This document shows, in pieces, positions 35,285 through 44,133 of a DNA stretch of 64,000 nt (its first letter is position 1; each line of letters starts with the position of its first letter). The translations under genes were made by a program, and so were the position numbers. This DNA is from Alphaproteobacteria bacterium (GTDB taxonomy: Bacteria; Pseudomonadota; Alphaproteobacteria; Rhodobacterales; Rhodobacteraceae): positions 124,001 through 188,000 of the forward strand of contig JAUHVK010000001.1 in the NCBI GenBank assembly GCA_030425145.1, given 5' to 3'. A model generated the notes under the pieces. The model made no database searches. It had not been told where the DNA came from and saw only the letters and a list, made by a program, of their open reading frames with translations.

Positions 35285-36625
35285 TCAGAAGCTGCCGTTC
35301 TTGCCCGGGTACCAGTCCGTACCGGCCAGCGGGATTCTCGCCATGGCCGCGGCTTCCATCGTCAGTGCGCACAGATCCTCGGGTTCGAGATTGTGCAGGT
35401 GGCTCTTGCCGCAGGCACGGGCAATTGTTTGTGCTTCCAGCGTCATCACCTTGAGGTAGTTGTTAAGACGGCGTCCGCCCTCGACCGGGTCAAAGCGGGC
35501 CATGAGATCGGGATCCTGAGTGGTGATGCCCGCCGGGTCCTTGCCTTCGTGCCAGTCGTCATATGCGCCTGCGGTGGTGCCCAGTTTCTGGTACTCGTCT
35601 TCCCACTTCGGGTCGTTGTCCCCCAGCGCGATCAGTGCGGCGGTGCCGATGGCGACTGCATCTGCGCCAAGCGCCACGCACTTGGCCACATCGGCACCGG
35701 TTCGTACACCCCCTGACACGATTAGCTGGACCTCACGGTGCATCCCAAGATCCTGAAGCGCGCGAACCGCTTCGCGGATACAGGCGAGGATTGGTTGGCC
35801 GACATGTTCGATGAACACATCCTGCGTTGCGGCGGTGCCGCCTTGCATACCGTCCAGAACAACCACGTCCGCTCCGGCTTTGACAGCGAGTGTCGTGTCG
35901 AAATACGGGCGTGCGCCGCCGACCTTAATGTAAATCGGTACTTTCCACCCGGTGATTTCCCGGAGTTCGAGGATCTTGATCTCAAGGTCGTCTGGTCCGG
36001 TCCAGTCCGGGTGACGACAGGCGGAGCGCTGGTCGATGCCCTTGGGCAGGTTGCGCATTTCCGCCACTCGGTCACTGATCTTCTGACCCAGAAGCATACC
36101 GCCGCCGCCAGGTTTTGCACCTTGGCCGACCACAACTTCGATGGCGTCCGCTTTGCGCAGGTCGTCAGGGTTCATGCCATAGCGTGACGGCAGGTACTGG
36201 TAGACCAGCTTGTTCGAATGGCCGCGTTCCTCGGGTGTCATACCGCCGTCGCCGGTGGTGGTAGAGGTGCCAGCCAGAGTGGCCCCGCGCCCCAGAGCCT
36301 CTTTTGCAGGACCGGACAGCGCGCCAAAGGACATACCTGCGATGGTGATCGGAATATCCAACTGGATCGGGTTCTTGGCGTAACGTGTACCCAAAGTCAC
36401 CGAGGTGTCACATTTCTCGCGATAGCCTTCGAGAGGGTAACGCGAGATCGACGCGCCGAGGAACAATAGGTCGTCGAAATGCGGGACTTTGCGTTTCGCG
36501 CCGCCGCCTCGAATATCGTAGATGCCAGTCGCCGCAGCCCGACGGATTTCGGCGTTGATGGACTGGGAAAAGGTGGCTGACTGGATCGGCGTCGTGCGCG
36601 GTGCGCTTCTGTTTTCGTCTTTCAT
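35285..36625 (-). CDS. mgsC: N-methylglutamate synthase subunit C (FMN-binding glutamate-synthase domain)
   Basis: 446 residues, homologous to the FMN/Fe-S central domain of glutamate synthase: ITIAGMSFGALSGPAKEALGRGA, GQGAKPGGGGMLLGQKI, VKAGADVVVLDGMQGGTAA and the SGGVRTGADVAKCVALGADAVAIGTAAL phosphate-binding region. With MgsA and MgsB it converts gamma-glutamylmethylamide plus 2-oxoglutarate into N-methylglutamate and glutamate. ATG 36625 is preferred over GTG 36634 because AAGGGG precedes it at normal spacing. 12-nt gap from mgsB. Confidence 0.93.
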   Translation of the reverse strand: MKDENRSAPRTTPIQSATFSQSINAEIRRAAATGIYDIRGGGAKRKVPHFDDLLFLGASISRYPLEGYREKCDTSVTLGTRYAKNPIQLDIPITIAGMSFGALSGPAKEALGRGATLAGTSTTTGDGGMTPEERGHSNKLVYQYLPSRYGMNPDDLRKADAIEVVVGQGAKPGGGGMLLGQKISDRVAEMRNLPKGIDQRSACRHPDWTGPDDLEIKILELREITGWKVPIYIKVGGARPYFDTTLAVKAGADVVVLDGMQGGTAATQDVFIEHVGQPILACIREAVRALQDLGMHREVQLIVSGGVRTGADVAKCVALGADAVAIGTAALIALGDNDPKWEDEYQKLGTTAGAYDDWHEGKDPAGITTQDPDLMARFDPVEGGRRLNNYLKVMTLEAQTIARACGKSHLHNLEPEDLCALTMEAAAMARIPLAGTDWYPGKNGSF

Positions 36626-36637
36626 CGGACGCACCCC

Positions 36638-37315
36638 TTAGTAAGCGTTGTCGGGTTTGAAGTTGTAGAGCTCACGGGCAGAGCCGTAGCGCTTAAATTC
36701 TTCCGGTTTGGCGTCACAGCCGCCACGTTCCAGAAGATCGGTCAAAATCGCGATGTGCTCGGGACGCATTTCTTTTTCGATGCAGTCCGCGCCAAGCGAT
36801 TTCACCGATCCGCGGACGAACAAGCGCGCTTCGTAGATCGAATCCCCAAGCGCGTCGCCCGCATCGCCACAGACGACAAGGTTGCCTGATTGCGCCATAA
36901 AGGCGGACATGTGCCCAACGTTTCCGTGCACAATGATGTCGATGCCCTTCATAGAGATGCCGCAGCGCGATGACGCGTTGCCCTTGATGACGAGCGTGCC
37001 GCCATGCCCGGTCGCACCTGCGTATTGCGAGGCGTCTCCTTCGATGATGACAGTGCCACTCATCATGTTCTCGGCGACGCCGGGGCCGGCAGAACCGTGC
37101 ACATGCACTGTGGCCTGTTTGTTCATTCCGGCGCAATAGTAGCCTGTCGAGCCCTTGACGTTCACTTCAATTGGCGCGTCAAGACCGACAGCAATCGCAT
37201 GGCTGCCCTTAGGGTTGATGACTTCCCAGACGGTCTGGTTCGTCGCCTCGGCTTGCGCGTGCAGAGTTGCGTTCAGGGTGCGCAGCCCGTCGGCTGCAAG
37301 ATCGAATGTCTGCAT
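36638..37315 (-). CDS. mgsB: N-methylglutamate synthase subunit B (GXGXG domain)
   Basis: 225 residues, homologous to the C-terminal beta-helix (GXGXG) domain of glutamate synthase; repeats of the type G-x-x-V-x-G-x-A are visible (NASSRCGISMKG, GNVGHMSAFMAQSGN, CGDAGDALGDS). It is the structural partner of MgsC. ATG 37315 lies one base after the mgsA stop, so the genes are translationally coupled. Confidence 0.92.
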   Translation of the reverse strand: MQTFDLAADGLRTLNATLHAQAEATNQTVWEVINPKGSHAIAVGLDAPIEVNVKGSTGYYCAGMNKQATVHVHGSAGPGVAENMMSGTVIIEGDASQYAGATGHGGTLVIKGNASSRCGISMKGIDIIVHGNVGHMSAFMAQSGNLVVCGDAGDALGDSIYEARLFVRGSVKSLGADCIEKEMRPEHIAILTDLLERGGCDAKPEEFKRYGSARELYNFKPDNAY

Positions 37316-37316
37316 G

Positions 37317-38213
37317 TCAGTGCTTCCAGAAATAGACGGTTGCGGGTTCGGGTTCCCAGACGCGGGCATCTTCGATGCCCGGCAGGTTCACCAGCGCACG
37401 GTATTCGCTGCCGAAGGCGACATATTGATCGGTTTCGGCCATGACTGCTGGTTTGCAGGCGATGGGGTCGCGTACCACGCCAAAGCCATCCTCAGTGCCG
37501 ACGACAAATGTGAAGAAGCCGTCGAGATCGGACAGCGAGCTTTCCAGAGCCTCGCCCAGCGTTGCGCCGTTCTGCATACGCCATGTCAGATAGGCGGCAC
37601 CGACCTCGGTGTCGTTCTGAGTTTCGATATGCACTCCGTCGCGCTGCAGTTTGCGGCGGAGCGAGTTGTGGTTCGAGAGTGAGCCGTTGTGCACCAGGCA
37701 CTGATCAGGGCCGGTGTTGAAAGGGTGCGCACCCATTGTGGTCACAGCCGATTCAGTGGCCATGCGGGTGTGGCCGATGCCATGCGTCCCGTGCATTTTT
37801 GAAACCTCGAAGCGCGCCGCTACATCCTTAGGCAGGCCGACTTCTTTGTAGATTTCGATGGTCTCGCCTGCAGACATGACACGCACGCTCGGCGCGACGG
37901 TCTTCAACGCAGCGCGAGCTTCAGCGATCTTGTCCGCAGGTACGTCCAGAACCGCGTGGGTGTCCTTGCGAGTCAGCGTGACGCTGTCGCCTATTGCTGT
38001 TCCTAGCTCCTCAGCCAAGTCGGCAAAAATGGTAGAGGCGTCAACTGACTGAACTGTCAGCTTGGCACGTCCCTCTACCTTGTCGCCATAGATGGCGATC
38101 CCCGCGCTGTCCGGTCCGCGATCGGTCATGGTGATCAGCATGTCCGTCAACATCGCCCCCAGCTGCGGCTCAAGCGCCTTGTCTTTAAGAAAAAGTCCGA
38201 CAATCCCGCACAT
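37317..38213 (-). CDS. mgsA: N-methylglutamate synthase subunit A (class II glutamine amidotransferase domain)
   Basis: 298 residues. The N-terminal nucleophile Cys2 in MCGIVGLF, and the substrate-binding HTRMATESAVTTMGAHPF and NGSLSNHNSLRRKL blocks, are those of class II glutaminases. Here it releases methylamine from gamma-glutamylmethylamide for transfer to 2-oxoglutarate. ATG 38213 is fixed by the need for Cys at position 2; ATG 38228 would bury it. First gene of the mgsABC-gmaS run. Confidence 0.93.
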   Translation of the reverse strand: MCGIVGLFLKDKALEPQLGAMLTDMLITMTDRGPDSAGIAIYGDKVEGRAKLTVQSVDASTIFADLAEELGTAIGDSVTLTRKDTHAVLDVPADKIAEARAALKTVAPSVRVMSAGETIEIYKEVGLPKDVAARFEVSKMHGTHGIGHTRMATESAVTTMGAHPFNTGPDQCLVHNGSLSNHNSLRRKLQRDGVHIETQNDTEVGAAYLTWRMQNGATLGEALESSLSDLDGFFTFVVGTEDGFGVVRDPIACKPAVMAETDQYVAFGSEYRALVNLPGIEDARVWEPEPATVYFWKH

Positions 38214-38319
38214 TCGCGTTTGCTCCACTTCTTGATTCTGCCCCCAAGGGCCCTGCGGAAAACGCTAGCATCGGCGTTTTCAAATCGCAACTGAAATGAA
38301 AAAAATATTCCTATAAGGC

Positions 38320-38354
38320 AATAGGCGCGAGTGACTTCTGCACCCGCGCCTATT
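38320..38354. other. Hairpin between the Amt-associated microprotein gene and mgsA
   Basis: Perfect 10-bp stem AATAGGCGCG (38320-38329) with CGCGCCTATT (38345-38354) and a 15-nt loop. The longer T run faces the plus strand. On the minus strand it could still attenuate transcription from amt into mgsABC. Confidence 0.55.
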
Positions 38355-38373
38355 TTTTCAGCGTTTGACTGGA

Positions 38374-38589
38374 TTAGTAGCGTTCGAGATGTTTGGCGAT
38401 TTTATCGGGGTCGCCCATCTTGCGCGCCTTCTCCAGGTGTTCGCCCTCACGTACGAACTGGATTCGGTGCCAAGCCAGCCAGAAGATAACGCCGGCGATG
38501 GTCATCGGGATTTCCCAGCCCTGGAACGGGTAGACCGCTCCCACTTCGGCCAGATCGACGGCCCAGTTTTCGTATCCGATAGTAGACAT
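38374..38589 (-). CDS. One-helix microprotein downstream of amt copy 2
   Basis: 71 residues: a short N-terminal polar part with W9 and G-x-V-Y, one transmembrane helix at about residues 27-45, and a basic/acidic C-terminal helix (GEHLEKARKMGDPDKIAKHL). It starts 12 nt after the amt stop codon. Layout and several residues match the 57-residue protein after amt copy 1. It is conserved in position at two unlinked operons of the same island, which suggests a functional partnership with this Amt subfamily. Confidence 0.8.
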   Translation of the reverse strand: MSTIGYENWAVDLAEVGAVYPFQGWEIPMTIAGVIFWLAWHRIQFVREGEHLEKARKMGDPDKIAKHLERY

Positions 38590-38601
38590 GTGTTGTGCTC
38601 C

Positions 38602-39975
38602 TTATTCGGCTGGGGTTGCGCGCGAGGCCAAGTGGGCCTTGTCGGCTTCGATGATGTCTGTCTTTGCGTCTTCGTAGGCGTGGTGTTCCGCGTAATCGAG
38701 ACCCTGCAGTTCAACCTCTTCAGGGATACGGAGTACGCCCGCAGCCGCCTGCATTTTCGCCACGGCCCAACCGGGCAACCAGCCAAGCACGAAGAACATG
38801 ATCACCGCGCCGATGGTCTGACCCACCGGGTTGATTGTCGCATAGCCTTCGTAGGGCGAAGACGGTGCGCCCCAAAGCACGAAGCCCGCGATGATCAGAC
38901 CCAGTACGCCGGAATAACCGTGCACCGCGACGGCGCCGACGGCATCGTCCAGCTTGAACCGGCGTTCGACCCAGTAGTGCAGCTTGTAGACAACAACGAC
39001 CCCGACTGCGCCGATCAGCATGGCCTGAATGGGGTGATAAAGGTCATTGCCGGCCGATGCGGTGATGATCCCGGCCAGACCGCCCGAGAATGTCCAGAAC
39101 GCATCGCCCTTGGAGACGACGTAAGCTGCCATCAAGCCACCCGACAAAGACATCAGGAAGTTGAAGGTGATCCCGGACAACGAAGTCGGTGCGAGATAGA
39201 TGTTGGTTGCGGTCCAGGTGGTACCTGTGATCTGGCCGTCGATAACTTCAGGCGAGATAGCGGGTACGTTACAAGCCGCGTAGAAGCCCCAGAAGCCGGT
39301 ATAGATCAGGAAAATCCCGATCGTGAGCATCCACGGATTGTGCGGTGGGATATCTCGTGGCGTGCCATTTGCGGCAAACTTCCCGATGCGCGGTCCCAGA
39401 ACCATGATCACACCCAGTGCGTAGCCGCCTGCAATCGCGTGGATCACGCCGGACGCGTAAGCATCGTGATAACCTAGGTACTGGACCATCCAGCCGCCAT
39501 AGTGCCAGCCCCAAGCAGCGTCGATGATCCACCAGACGGAACCGATCAGAACCGCGTGTACCCAAAGAGCCGAAGAACGGATGCGCTCGATCACCGAGCC
39601 TGACACGATCGAGGCTGCTGTCCACGAGAACAGCAGGAACGCCGCCCAGAAGACACCAGTGATACGGTCAGACAGGTTTGTGCCCATGTTTTCCGACCAA
39701 GGCAGGTTCGCGCTGGCCATATCGTGATCCAACCCGCCAAAGAACGGGAACATCGGAAACGCCCAGTAAATCCACCAGCCGAAGAAGAAGAACGTCACGG
39801 TCACCAGTGGAATCACCATGACGTTTTTCATCAGCGTGTGCATGTGGTTACGCCGCCGGCTGGCGCCGACCTCGTACATGCAGAATCCCACATGGATCAA
39901 AAACATGAAAACAACCGTCACCCAGTAATAGAACTCGGTAAACACCGTTGTCAGTGCATTCAGATTACCGTCCAT
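38602..39975 (-). CDS. amt: Amt-type ammonium/methylammonium transporter (divergent subfamily), copy 2
   Basis: 457 residues, 11 helices. Twin histidines in HDAYASGVIHAIAG and AVGAVAVHGYSG are kept, as is the Asp eight residues before the first His. The GWFGFNxGS signature is replaced by GFWGFYAAC, as in copy 1. It heads the minus-strand run amt, microprotein, mgsABC, gmaS, so its substrate is probably ammonium or methylammonium for the GmaS pathway. GGGAGGATGCG precedes the ATG. It diverges from dmmD across about 235 bp. Confidence 0.9.
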   Translation of the reverse strand: MDGNLNALTTVFTEFYYWVTVVFMFLIHVGFCMYEVGASRRRNHMHTLMKNVMVIPLVTVTFFFFGWWIYWAFPMFPFFGGLDHDMASANLPWSENMGTNLSDRITGVFWAAFLLFSWTAASIVSGSVIERIRSSALWVHAVLIGSVWWIIDAAWGWHYGGWMVQYLGYHDAYASGVIHAIAGGYALGVIMVLGPRIGKFAANGTPRDIPPHNPWMLTIGIFLIYTGFWGFYAACNVPAISPEVIDGQITGTTWTATNIYLAPTSLSGITFNFLMSLSGGLMAAYVVSKGDAFWTFSGGLAGIITASAGNDLYHPIQAMLIGAVGVVVVYKLHYWVERRFKLDDAVGAVAVHGYSGVLGLIIAGFVLWGAPSSPYEGYATINPVGQTIGAVIMFFVLGWLPGWAVAKMQAAAGVLRIPEEVELQGLDYAEHHAYEDAKTDIIEADKAHLASRATPAE

Positions 39976-40126
39976 CGCATCCTCCCTTGCGCGTATTTCA
40001 TCTGTGGTGAAATTTTTTTCTTAAGAGGTGCGCAATTTGCGACGTCTGTCAACAGTTTCATTGGTAAGGTACCGTGTTGAGGCTCTGATGAAACGGTGGG
40101 CAAAGGTAAGAAAAAGTTTTCCCAAG

Positions 40127-40139
40127 AGGAAAATATTCT
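40127..40139. promoter_or_regulatory. AT-rich pseudo-palindrome upstream of dmmD
   Basis: AGGAAAATATTCT lies 73 bp upstream of dmmD. It differs from the AGGAAAAATTCT word ahead of fdh by one inserted base, and resembles elements ahead of tdm and mgsA. Confidence 0.35.
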
Positions 40140-40211
40140 GCACGAAAGTATTGATTTTTGATGCGACTCGGGGCTGAATATCTTCAAAATACAACGCAAC
40201 GGGAGGCTTTG

Positions 40212-41357
40212 ATGGCCATCATCTACAGAACGTCGGCGCTTGCGCCGCGCCACGCAGAAATCGGCGGCGAGCTTGAAGACTGGAACGGCATGGGAACGGC
40301 TTGGTTCTATGACCAAACCGATGAACGCGCCGAGGCCGACTATCTGGCGGTGCGTACCAAGGCTGGTTTGATGGACGTGTCCGGCCTCAAAAAGGTTCAT
40401 TTGGTCGGCCCTCACGCTGCCGCCGTGATCGACCGCGCAACAACCCGCAATGTCGACAAGATCATGCCCGGTCGCGCCGTCTACGCATGCATGCTCAATG
40501 ACGAAGGCAAATTCATCGACGACTGTGTGATCTACCGTCTCTCGGTCAATCACTGGATGGTGGTTCACGGCACCGGCACAGGACATGAATCGCTGGCGAT
40601 GGCCGCGTTCGGCAAAAGTGTTGCGATGATCTTTGACGACGACCTGCACGACATGTCGCTTCAGGGGCCGGTGGCGGTAGACTTCCTCGCGAAGCATGTA
40701 CCTGGCATCCGCGACCTGGCTTATTTCGGCATCATGCAGACTAAACTGTTCGGCATGCCGGTGATGATCTCGCGGACTGGTTATACTGGCGAGCGCGGGT
40801 ACGAGATCTTCTGTGAGTCGCGCCACGCCATCGCGCTGTGGGACAAGATTCTCGAAGACGGCAAGGACATGGGCATCGCGCCAGTTCAGTTCTCCACCCT
40901 CGATCTGCTGCGTACAGAGAGCTACCTGCTTTTCTATCCCGGCGACAATTCAGAGACATTCCCCTTCAAGGACGAGCCTTGCGGCGACACACTTTGGGAA
41001 CTGGGTCTGGATTTCACTGTGTCTCCCGGCAAGATCGGCTTCCGCGGGGCGGAAAACCACTATGCACTGAAAGGCAGGGAGCGGTTTAAGATCTACGGTG
41101 TCCTGCTTGAGGGTAAGGCCCCGGCCGACATGGGTGCAGAGCTGCTCAAGGATGGCGAAGTTGTGGGCGTCGTGACCTATGGTATGAACTCCAACCTCAA
41201 CGGTCATAACGTGGGCATCGCTCGGATGCCTGTCGACTGTGCCGTGCCGGGGACGAAGCTGACCGTTCGAAATCAGGATGGTACAGAAATCGCCTGCACC
41301 GCCGAAGAAATGCCGTTTTATGACAAGGACAAGTCGATCCGCACCGCAAAGGGCTAA
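40212..41357 (+). CDS. dmmD: Dimethylamine monooxygenase-associated aminomethyltransferase (GcvT family)
   Basis: 381 residues with a GcvT N-terminal folate-binding domain (GLMDVSGLKKVHLVGPHA, DDCVIYRL, MSLQGP, SRTGYTGERGYEIF) and a C-terminal GcvT_C domain. In roseobacters the dmmDABC order is known for oxidative DMA demethylation; DmmD is thought to move the released C1 unit to THF. ATG 40212 follows GGGAGG at five bases. First gene of the dmm operon. Confidence 0.92.
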   Translation: MAIIYRTSALAPRHAEIGGELEDWNGMGTAWFYDQTDERAEADYLAVRTKAGLMDVSGLKKVHLVGPHAAAVIDRATTRNVDKIMPGRAVYACMLNDEGKFIDDCVIYRLSVNHWMVVHGTGTGHESLAMAAFGKSVAMIFDDDLHDMSLQGPVAVDFLAKHVPGIRDLAYFGIMQTKLFGMPVMISRTGYTGERGYEIFCESRHAIALWDKILEDGKDMGIAPVQFSTLDLLRTESYLLFYPGDNSETFPFKDEPCGDTLWELGLDFTVSPGKIGFRGAENHYALKGRERFKIYGVLLEGKAPADMGAELLKDGEVVGVVTYGMNSNLNGHNVGIARMPVDCAVPGTKLTVRNQDGTEIACTAEEMPFYDKDKSIRTAKG

Positions 41358-41366
41358 TCGGCAGCG

Positions 41367-41392
41367 AAGGGCGCCTTTCATCAGGCGCCCTT
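41367..41392 (+). other. Hairpin between dmmD and dmmA
   Basis: Perfect 10-bp stem AAGGGCGCCT (41367-41376) with AGGCGCCCTT (41383-41392), then TACTTGTT. This is a weak terminator or processing site that could reduce dmmABC relative to dmmD. Confidence 0.6.
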
Positions 41393-41440
41393 TACTTGTT
41401 CTATCCACCCAAAGCCGCACAAAATGGAGCAGACGACGCA

Positions 41441-42043
41441 ATGTCGAAATTCCAGTTTCCTGAAAGTATCGCCAGCCGCCCGGTTTATGGCACACTGGAG
41501 CCGCGCCCGGGCAAGGCGCATCTGATGATCGCAGATGCAGAGGGTGCCGAGGCGATCCTTGACCTTGCCGCACAGAACAAAGGGCTGATGTCCAATACAC
41601 ATATCATCTTCATCCCGAAGGGGACCGATTTTTCCGACAAGCTGCGCGCCTTGAAGCCCGCGCAATATTATGAGGGACCAAGCTACCCAGCTTCAGTTCA
41701 GCGGATCCGCAAGGTGCTTGGTGACGCACATATGGGCTTGCAGGTGTATCTGGCTGGCACAGAGGGGCTGATGGGACAGGCGATGAACGAAGCCGTCTCA
41801 GCCGGCATCCCTGCCTCGGCCATACAGACCGAACATCGCGGTTCTGTCGCACGACGGATGCAGTGCGTGCATTGCAAGGGCATCACCGAGGACGTGGTGA
41901 CGGATCCTTTTGTCTGTTCACATTGCGGGCTGAACCTGTTCGTGCGCGATCACTACTCACGGCGACTGGCAGCCTTTCAGGGTGTTTGCATTGACGCCGA
42001 AGACCCGGGCAACGTGCCTGAATCCGTGGAGCTGTACAAATGA
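41441..42043 (+). CDS. dmmA: Dimethylamine monooxygenase subunit DmmA family protein
   Basis: 200 residues. The N-terminal part resembles a ferredoxin-reductase-like nucleotide fold; the C-terminal part carries two CxxC pairs (CVHC at about 145, CSHC at about 164), a likely zinc ribbon or metal site. By position in the D-A-B-C operon it is DmmA, required for DMA oxidation. TGGAGC lies 13-18 bases upstream, so the SD is only moderate. Its stop overlaps the dmmB start (ATGA at 42040). Confidence 0.88.
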   Translation: MSKFQFPESIASRPVYGTLEPRPGKAHLMIADAEGAEAILDLAAQNKGLMSNTHIIFIPKGTDFSDKLRALKPAQYYEGPSYPASVQRIRKVLGDAHMGLQVYLAGTEGLMGQAMNEAVSAGIPASAIQTEHRGSVARRMQCVHCKGITEDVVTDPFVCSHCGLNLFVRDHYSRRLAAFQGVCIDAEDPGNVPESVELYK

Positions 42044-43026
42044 GCGCTGCCCCCCAGAAAGCCAAGGCCGGTGCCGAAAAGATCGCTGTAACCGTCTCTG
42101 CTGTCGTGCCGCTGAATGACCTCGTTACTCGGTTTGAGTTCAAAAGAACCGACGGGGCTGACTTTCCGCCATTTTCCGCTGGCGCGCACACCGTCGTGGA
42201 AATGCGCGATGGTGAACGCACCCGCCTGAACCCCTATTCGCTAATGTCCGATCCTGCGGATCGGTCGATCTATGCCATCTCTGTGCGGCGTGACGATCAG
42301 GGCCGGGGTGGGTCGCTGTTTTTGCACCAAAAGGTAAAGGTCGGCGACACAATGACCCTGACCTACCCGGTCAATCTGTTCCCGCTCGACCTGCGTGCCA
42401 AAAAGCACGTTTTCTTCGCCGGTGGTATCGGCATCACGCCCTTCATGGCAATGATTGCCCAGCTGGAGCAGTCTAATGGAAACTGGGAATTGCATTATGC
42501 CTGTCGCACCGAAACGTTAGGCACATACGCCGACGAACTTGCTGACCACCATCCGAACAAGGTCCACATCTATTATGACGACCAAAGTCAGGCGATCCCG
42601 CTGGAAGAACTTCTGGATGGTCAGCCGCTTGGTACGCACATATATGTCTGCGGCCCGGCCGGTATGATCGACTGGGTTCACAACACCGCCTCCGCGCTTG
42701 GCTGGCCGGAAGAGAACGTGCACTCCGAGGAATTCCTCGCGCCTCAGCCCGGAAAACCGTTTGAAGTGCGCCTCTGCCAGTCTGACATCACCATTCAGGT
42801 CGGTGAACATGAAAGCCTGCTTGAGGCGATGGAGCGTTGTGGCGTCGACGCTCCCTTCCTGTGTCGTGGCGGGGCCTGTGGCCAGTGCGAGACGGATGTG
42901 GTCGAGGCCGATGGTGAATTCATCCACCGCGACCATTGGCTGGATGATGAAGAACATGCTTCTGGCAAGAAAATCATGCCCTGCGTCAGCCGCTTTGTCG
43001 GCAAGACGCTGGTTCTGGATCGGTAA
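42040..43026 (+). CDS. dmmB: Dimethylamine monooxygenase reductase (PDR/VanB-type oxidoreductase)
   Basis: 328 residues in the phthalate-dioxygenase-reductase order: flavin domain with RLNPYSLMSDP, NAD domain with FFAGGIGITPF and YVCGPAGMIDWV, and a C-terminal plant-type [2Fe-2S] domain with CRGGACGQCETDV. It passes electrons from NAD(P)H to the heme-containing monooxygenase component. The order of genes and the ATGA overlap with dmmA support a complex. Confidence 0.93.
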   Translation: MSAAPQKAKAGAEKIAVTVSAVVPLNDLVTRFEFKRTDGADFPPFSAGAHTVVEMRDGERTRLNPYSLMSDPADRSIYAISVRRDDQGRGGSLFLHQKVKVGDTMTLTYPVNLFPLDLRAKKHVFFAGGIGITPFMAMIAQLEQSNGNWELHYACRTETLGTYADELADHHPNKVHIYYDDQSQAIPLEELLDGQPLGTHIYVCGPAGMIDWVHNTASALGWPEENVHSEEFLAPQPGKPFEVRLCQSDITIQVGEHESLLEAMERCGVDAPFLCRGGACGQCETDVVEADGEFIHRDHWLDDEEHASGKKIMPCVSRFVGKTLVLDR

Positions 43027-43037
43027 GGAGCCGCGAC

Positions 43038-44105
43038 ATGACCATTCAGTTCAACAAAGAAACCTTCCGCGACGATTATTCCTTCCGCAACTCGGATTGG
43101 GCAATCAAACGCTTTCCCTTCCCGTTCCACGAAGACAGCTACATGTATTCGGTGAACATGGAGCAGCACCGCGGCGGTCCCGAGGGATCAGTCTACGAAA
43201 AGCGCTTTGACGTCGACGAGCACTACCTGTCAGAAATGCAGGACCGCGCCATGGTGTTGGCCGAGGATCCGCTCCGCTGTCAGTCGCTACCGCATATGAC
43301 GCTGGCCGGGTGGGACACGTTGGAACTGATCATGGTGTCCAAGTCCGAGGACTATCCTGACCTGTTCGAGTTGCACCGCGACGGCAATCGCTGGCGCTGG
43401 GTGAACAAGCCGATGGGGATCGACCACACCTTCACCTTCCTCGATGACACCACGCTGCCCTGCGGACCGCTGGAATACATCACGCGCCAGACGCAGGGCG
43501 ATTTCGCCGTGCTCGATCAACGTGACGACATGCTGTGGATGGATGCAGGTATGGTGACGACCCAGGCGGATTGGAGCCTGGATTTTGACATCGGTATGAA
43601 TTTCTTTGAATGGCATGCTCCGGTTCCACTGGCGCATGAAATGGGTATCTTCAAGCGTGCGCTGAAATTCTTGCTCAACGTCCAGCAAGGCGCTCCCGCG
43701 CGTCGCTTGAACTGGACGATGACGGTCAACCCGTTGCTGGATACGTCGCCCGAGAATTACCACAAGTGGGGAATTCAAAAGACTACGCTCACTCCCGAGA
43801 ATATCGGCGCCAAACAGCACCTGCGGGTAGAATTGCAGACGTTCTTCAGGCTGCCGCGTTCGAACGCTCTGCTGTTCCCAATCCGGTGTTACCTGATCGC
43901 ATTTCAGGACATAGTGACCGTCCCGAAATGGGGCCGCCGACTACACCGCGTTATTCGCGACCTGCCCGAGGAACTCGCGACCTACAAAGGGTTCATCGCG
44001 AACCGCCCGATGATGCTTGACTATCTCAGCAAGTATGACGACGGACTTGAGACCAGTCTTGGTGTCTGGCCGGATCTTGAGACAGAGCCGCCGCTGGAAA
44101 AATGA
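43038..44105 (+). CDS. dmmC: Heme-dependent oxidative N-demethylase (DUF3445), DmmC
   Basis: 355 residues of the DUF3445 / heme-dependent oxidative N-demethylase alpha-like family. The block ending RCYLIAFQDIVTVPKWGRRLHRVIRDLPEE is diagnostic, as is the RVELQTFFRLPRSNALLFPIRCYL region, which is cited here only by position (about residues 265-300). It is the likely catalytic component that N-demethylates DMA. The heme ligand cannot be named with certainty from sequence. SD AAGGAGCCGCGAC precedes the ATG. Confidence 0.9.
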   Translation: MTIQFNKETFRDDYSFRNSDWAIKRFPFPFHEDSYMYSVNMEQHRGGPEGSVYEKRFDVDEHYLSEMQDRAMVLAEDPLRCQSLPHMTLAGWDTLELIMVSKSEDYPDLFELHRDGNRWRWVNKPMGIDHTFTFLDDTTLPCGPLEYITRQTQGDFAVLDQRDDMLWMDAGMVTTQADWSLDFDIGMNFFEWHAPVPLAHEMGIFKRALKFLLNVQQGAPARRLNWTMTVNPLLDTSPENYHKWGIQKTTLTPENIGAKQHLRVELQTFFRLPRSNALLFPIRCYLIAFQDIVTVPKWGRRLHRVIRDLPEELATYKGFIANRPMMLDYLSKYDDGLETSLGVWPDLETEPPLEK

Positions 44106-44110
44106 TCAAG

Positions 44111-44131
44111 CCGGGGCCATTCTGGCCCCGG
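44111..44131. terminator. Bidirectional hairpin between dmmC and the XRE-cupin gene
   Basis: Perfect 8-bp stem CCGGGGCC (44111-44118) with GGCCCCGG (44124-44131). There is no T run, but it is the only structure between the two convergent genes. Confidence 0.5.
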
Positions 44132-44133
44132 AC

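Noticed and set aside
39976-40211. Glycine-type riboswitch ahead of dmmD
   Set aside because: GcvT-family genes made this worth checking, but no tandem aptamer or conserved core was visible.
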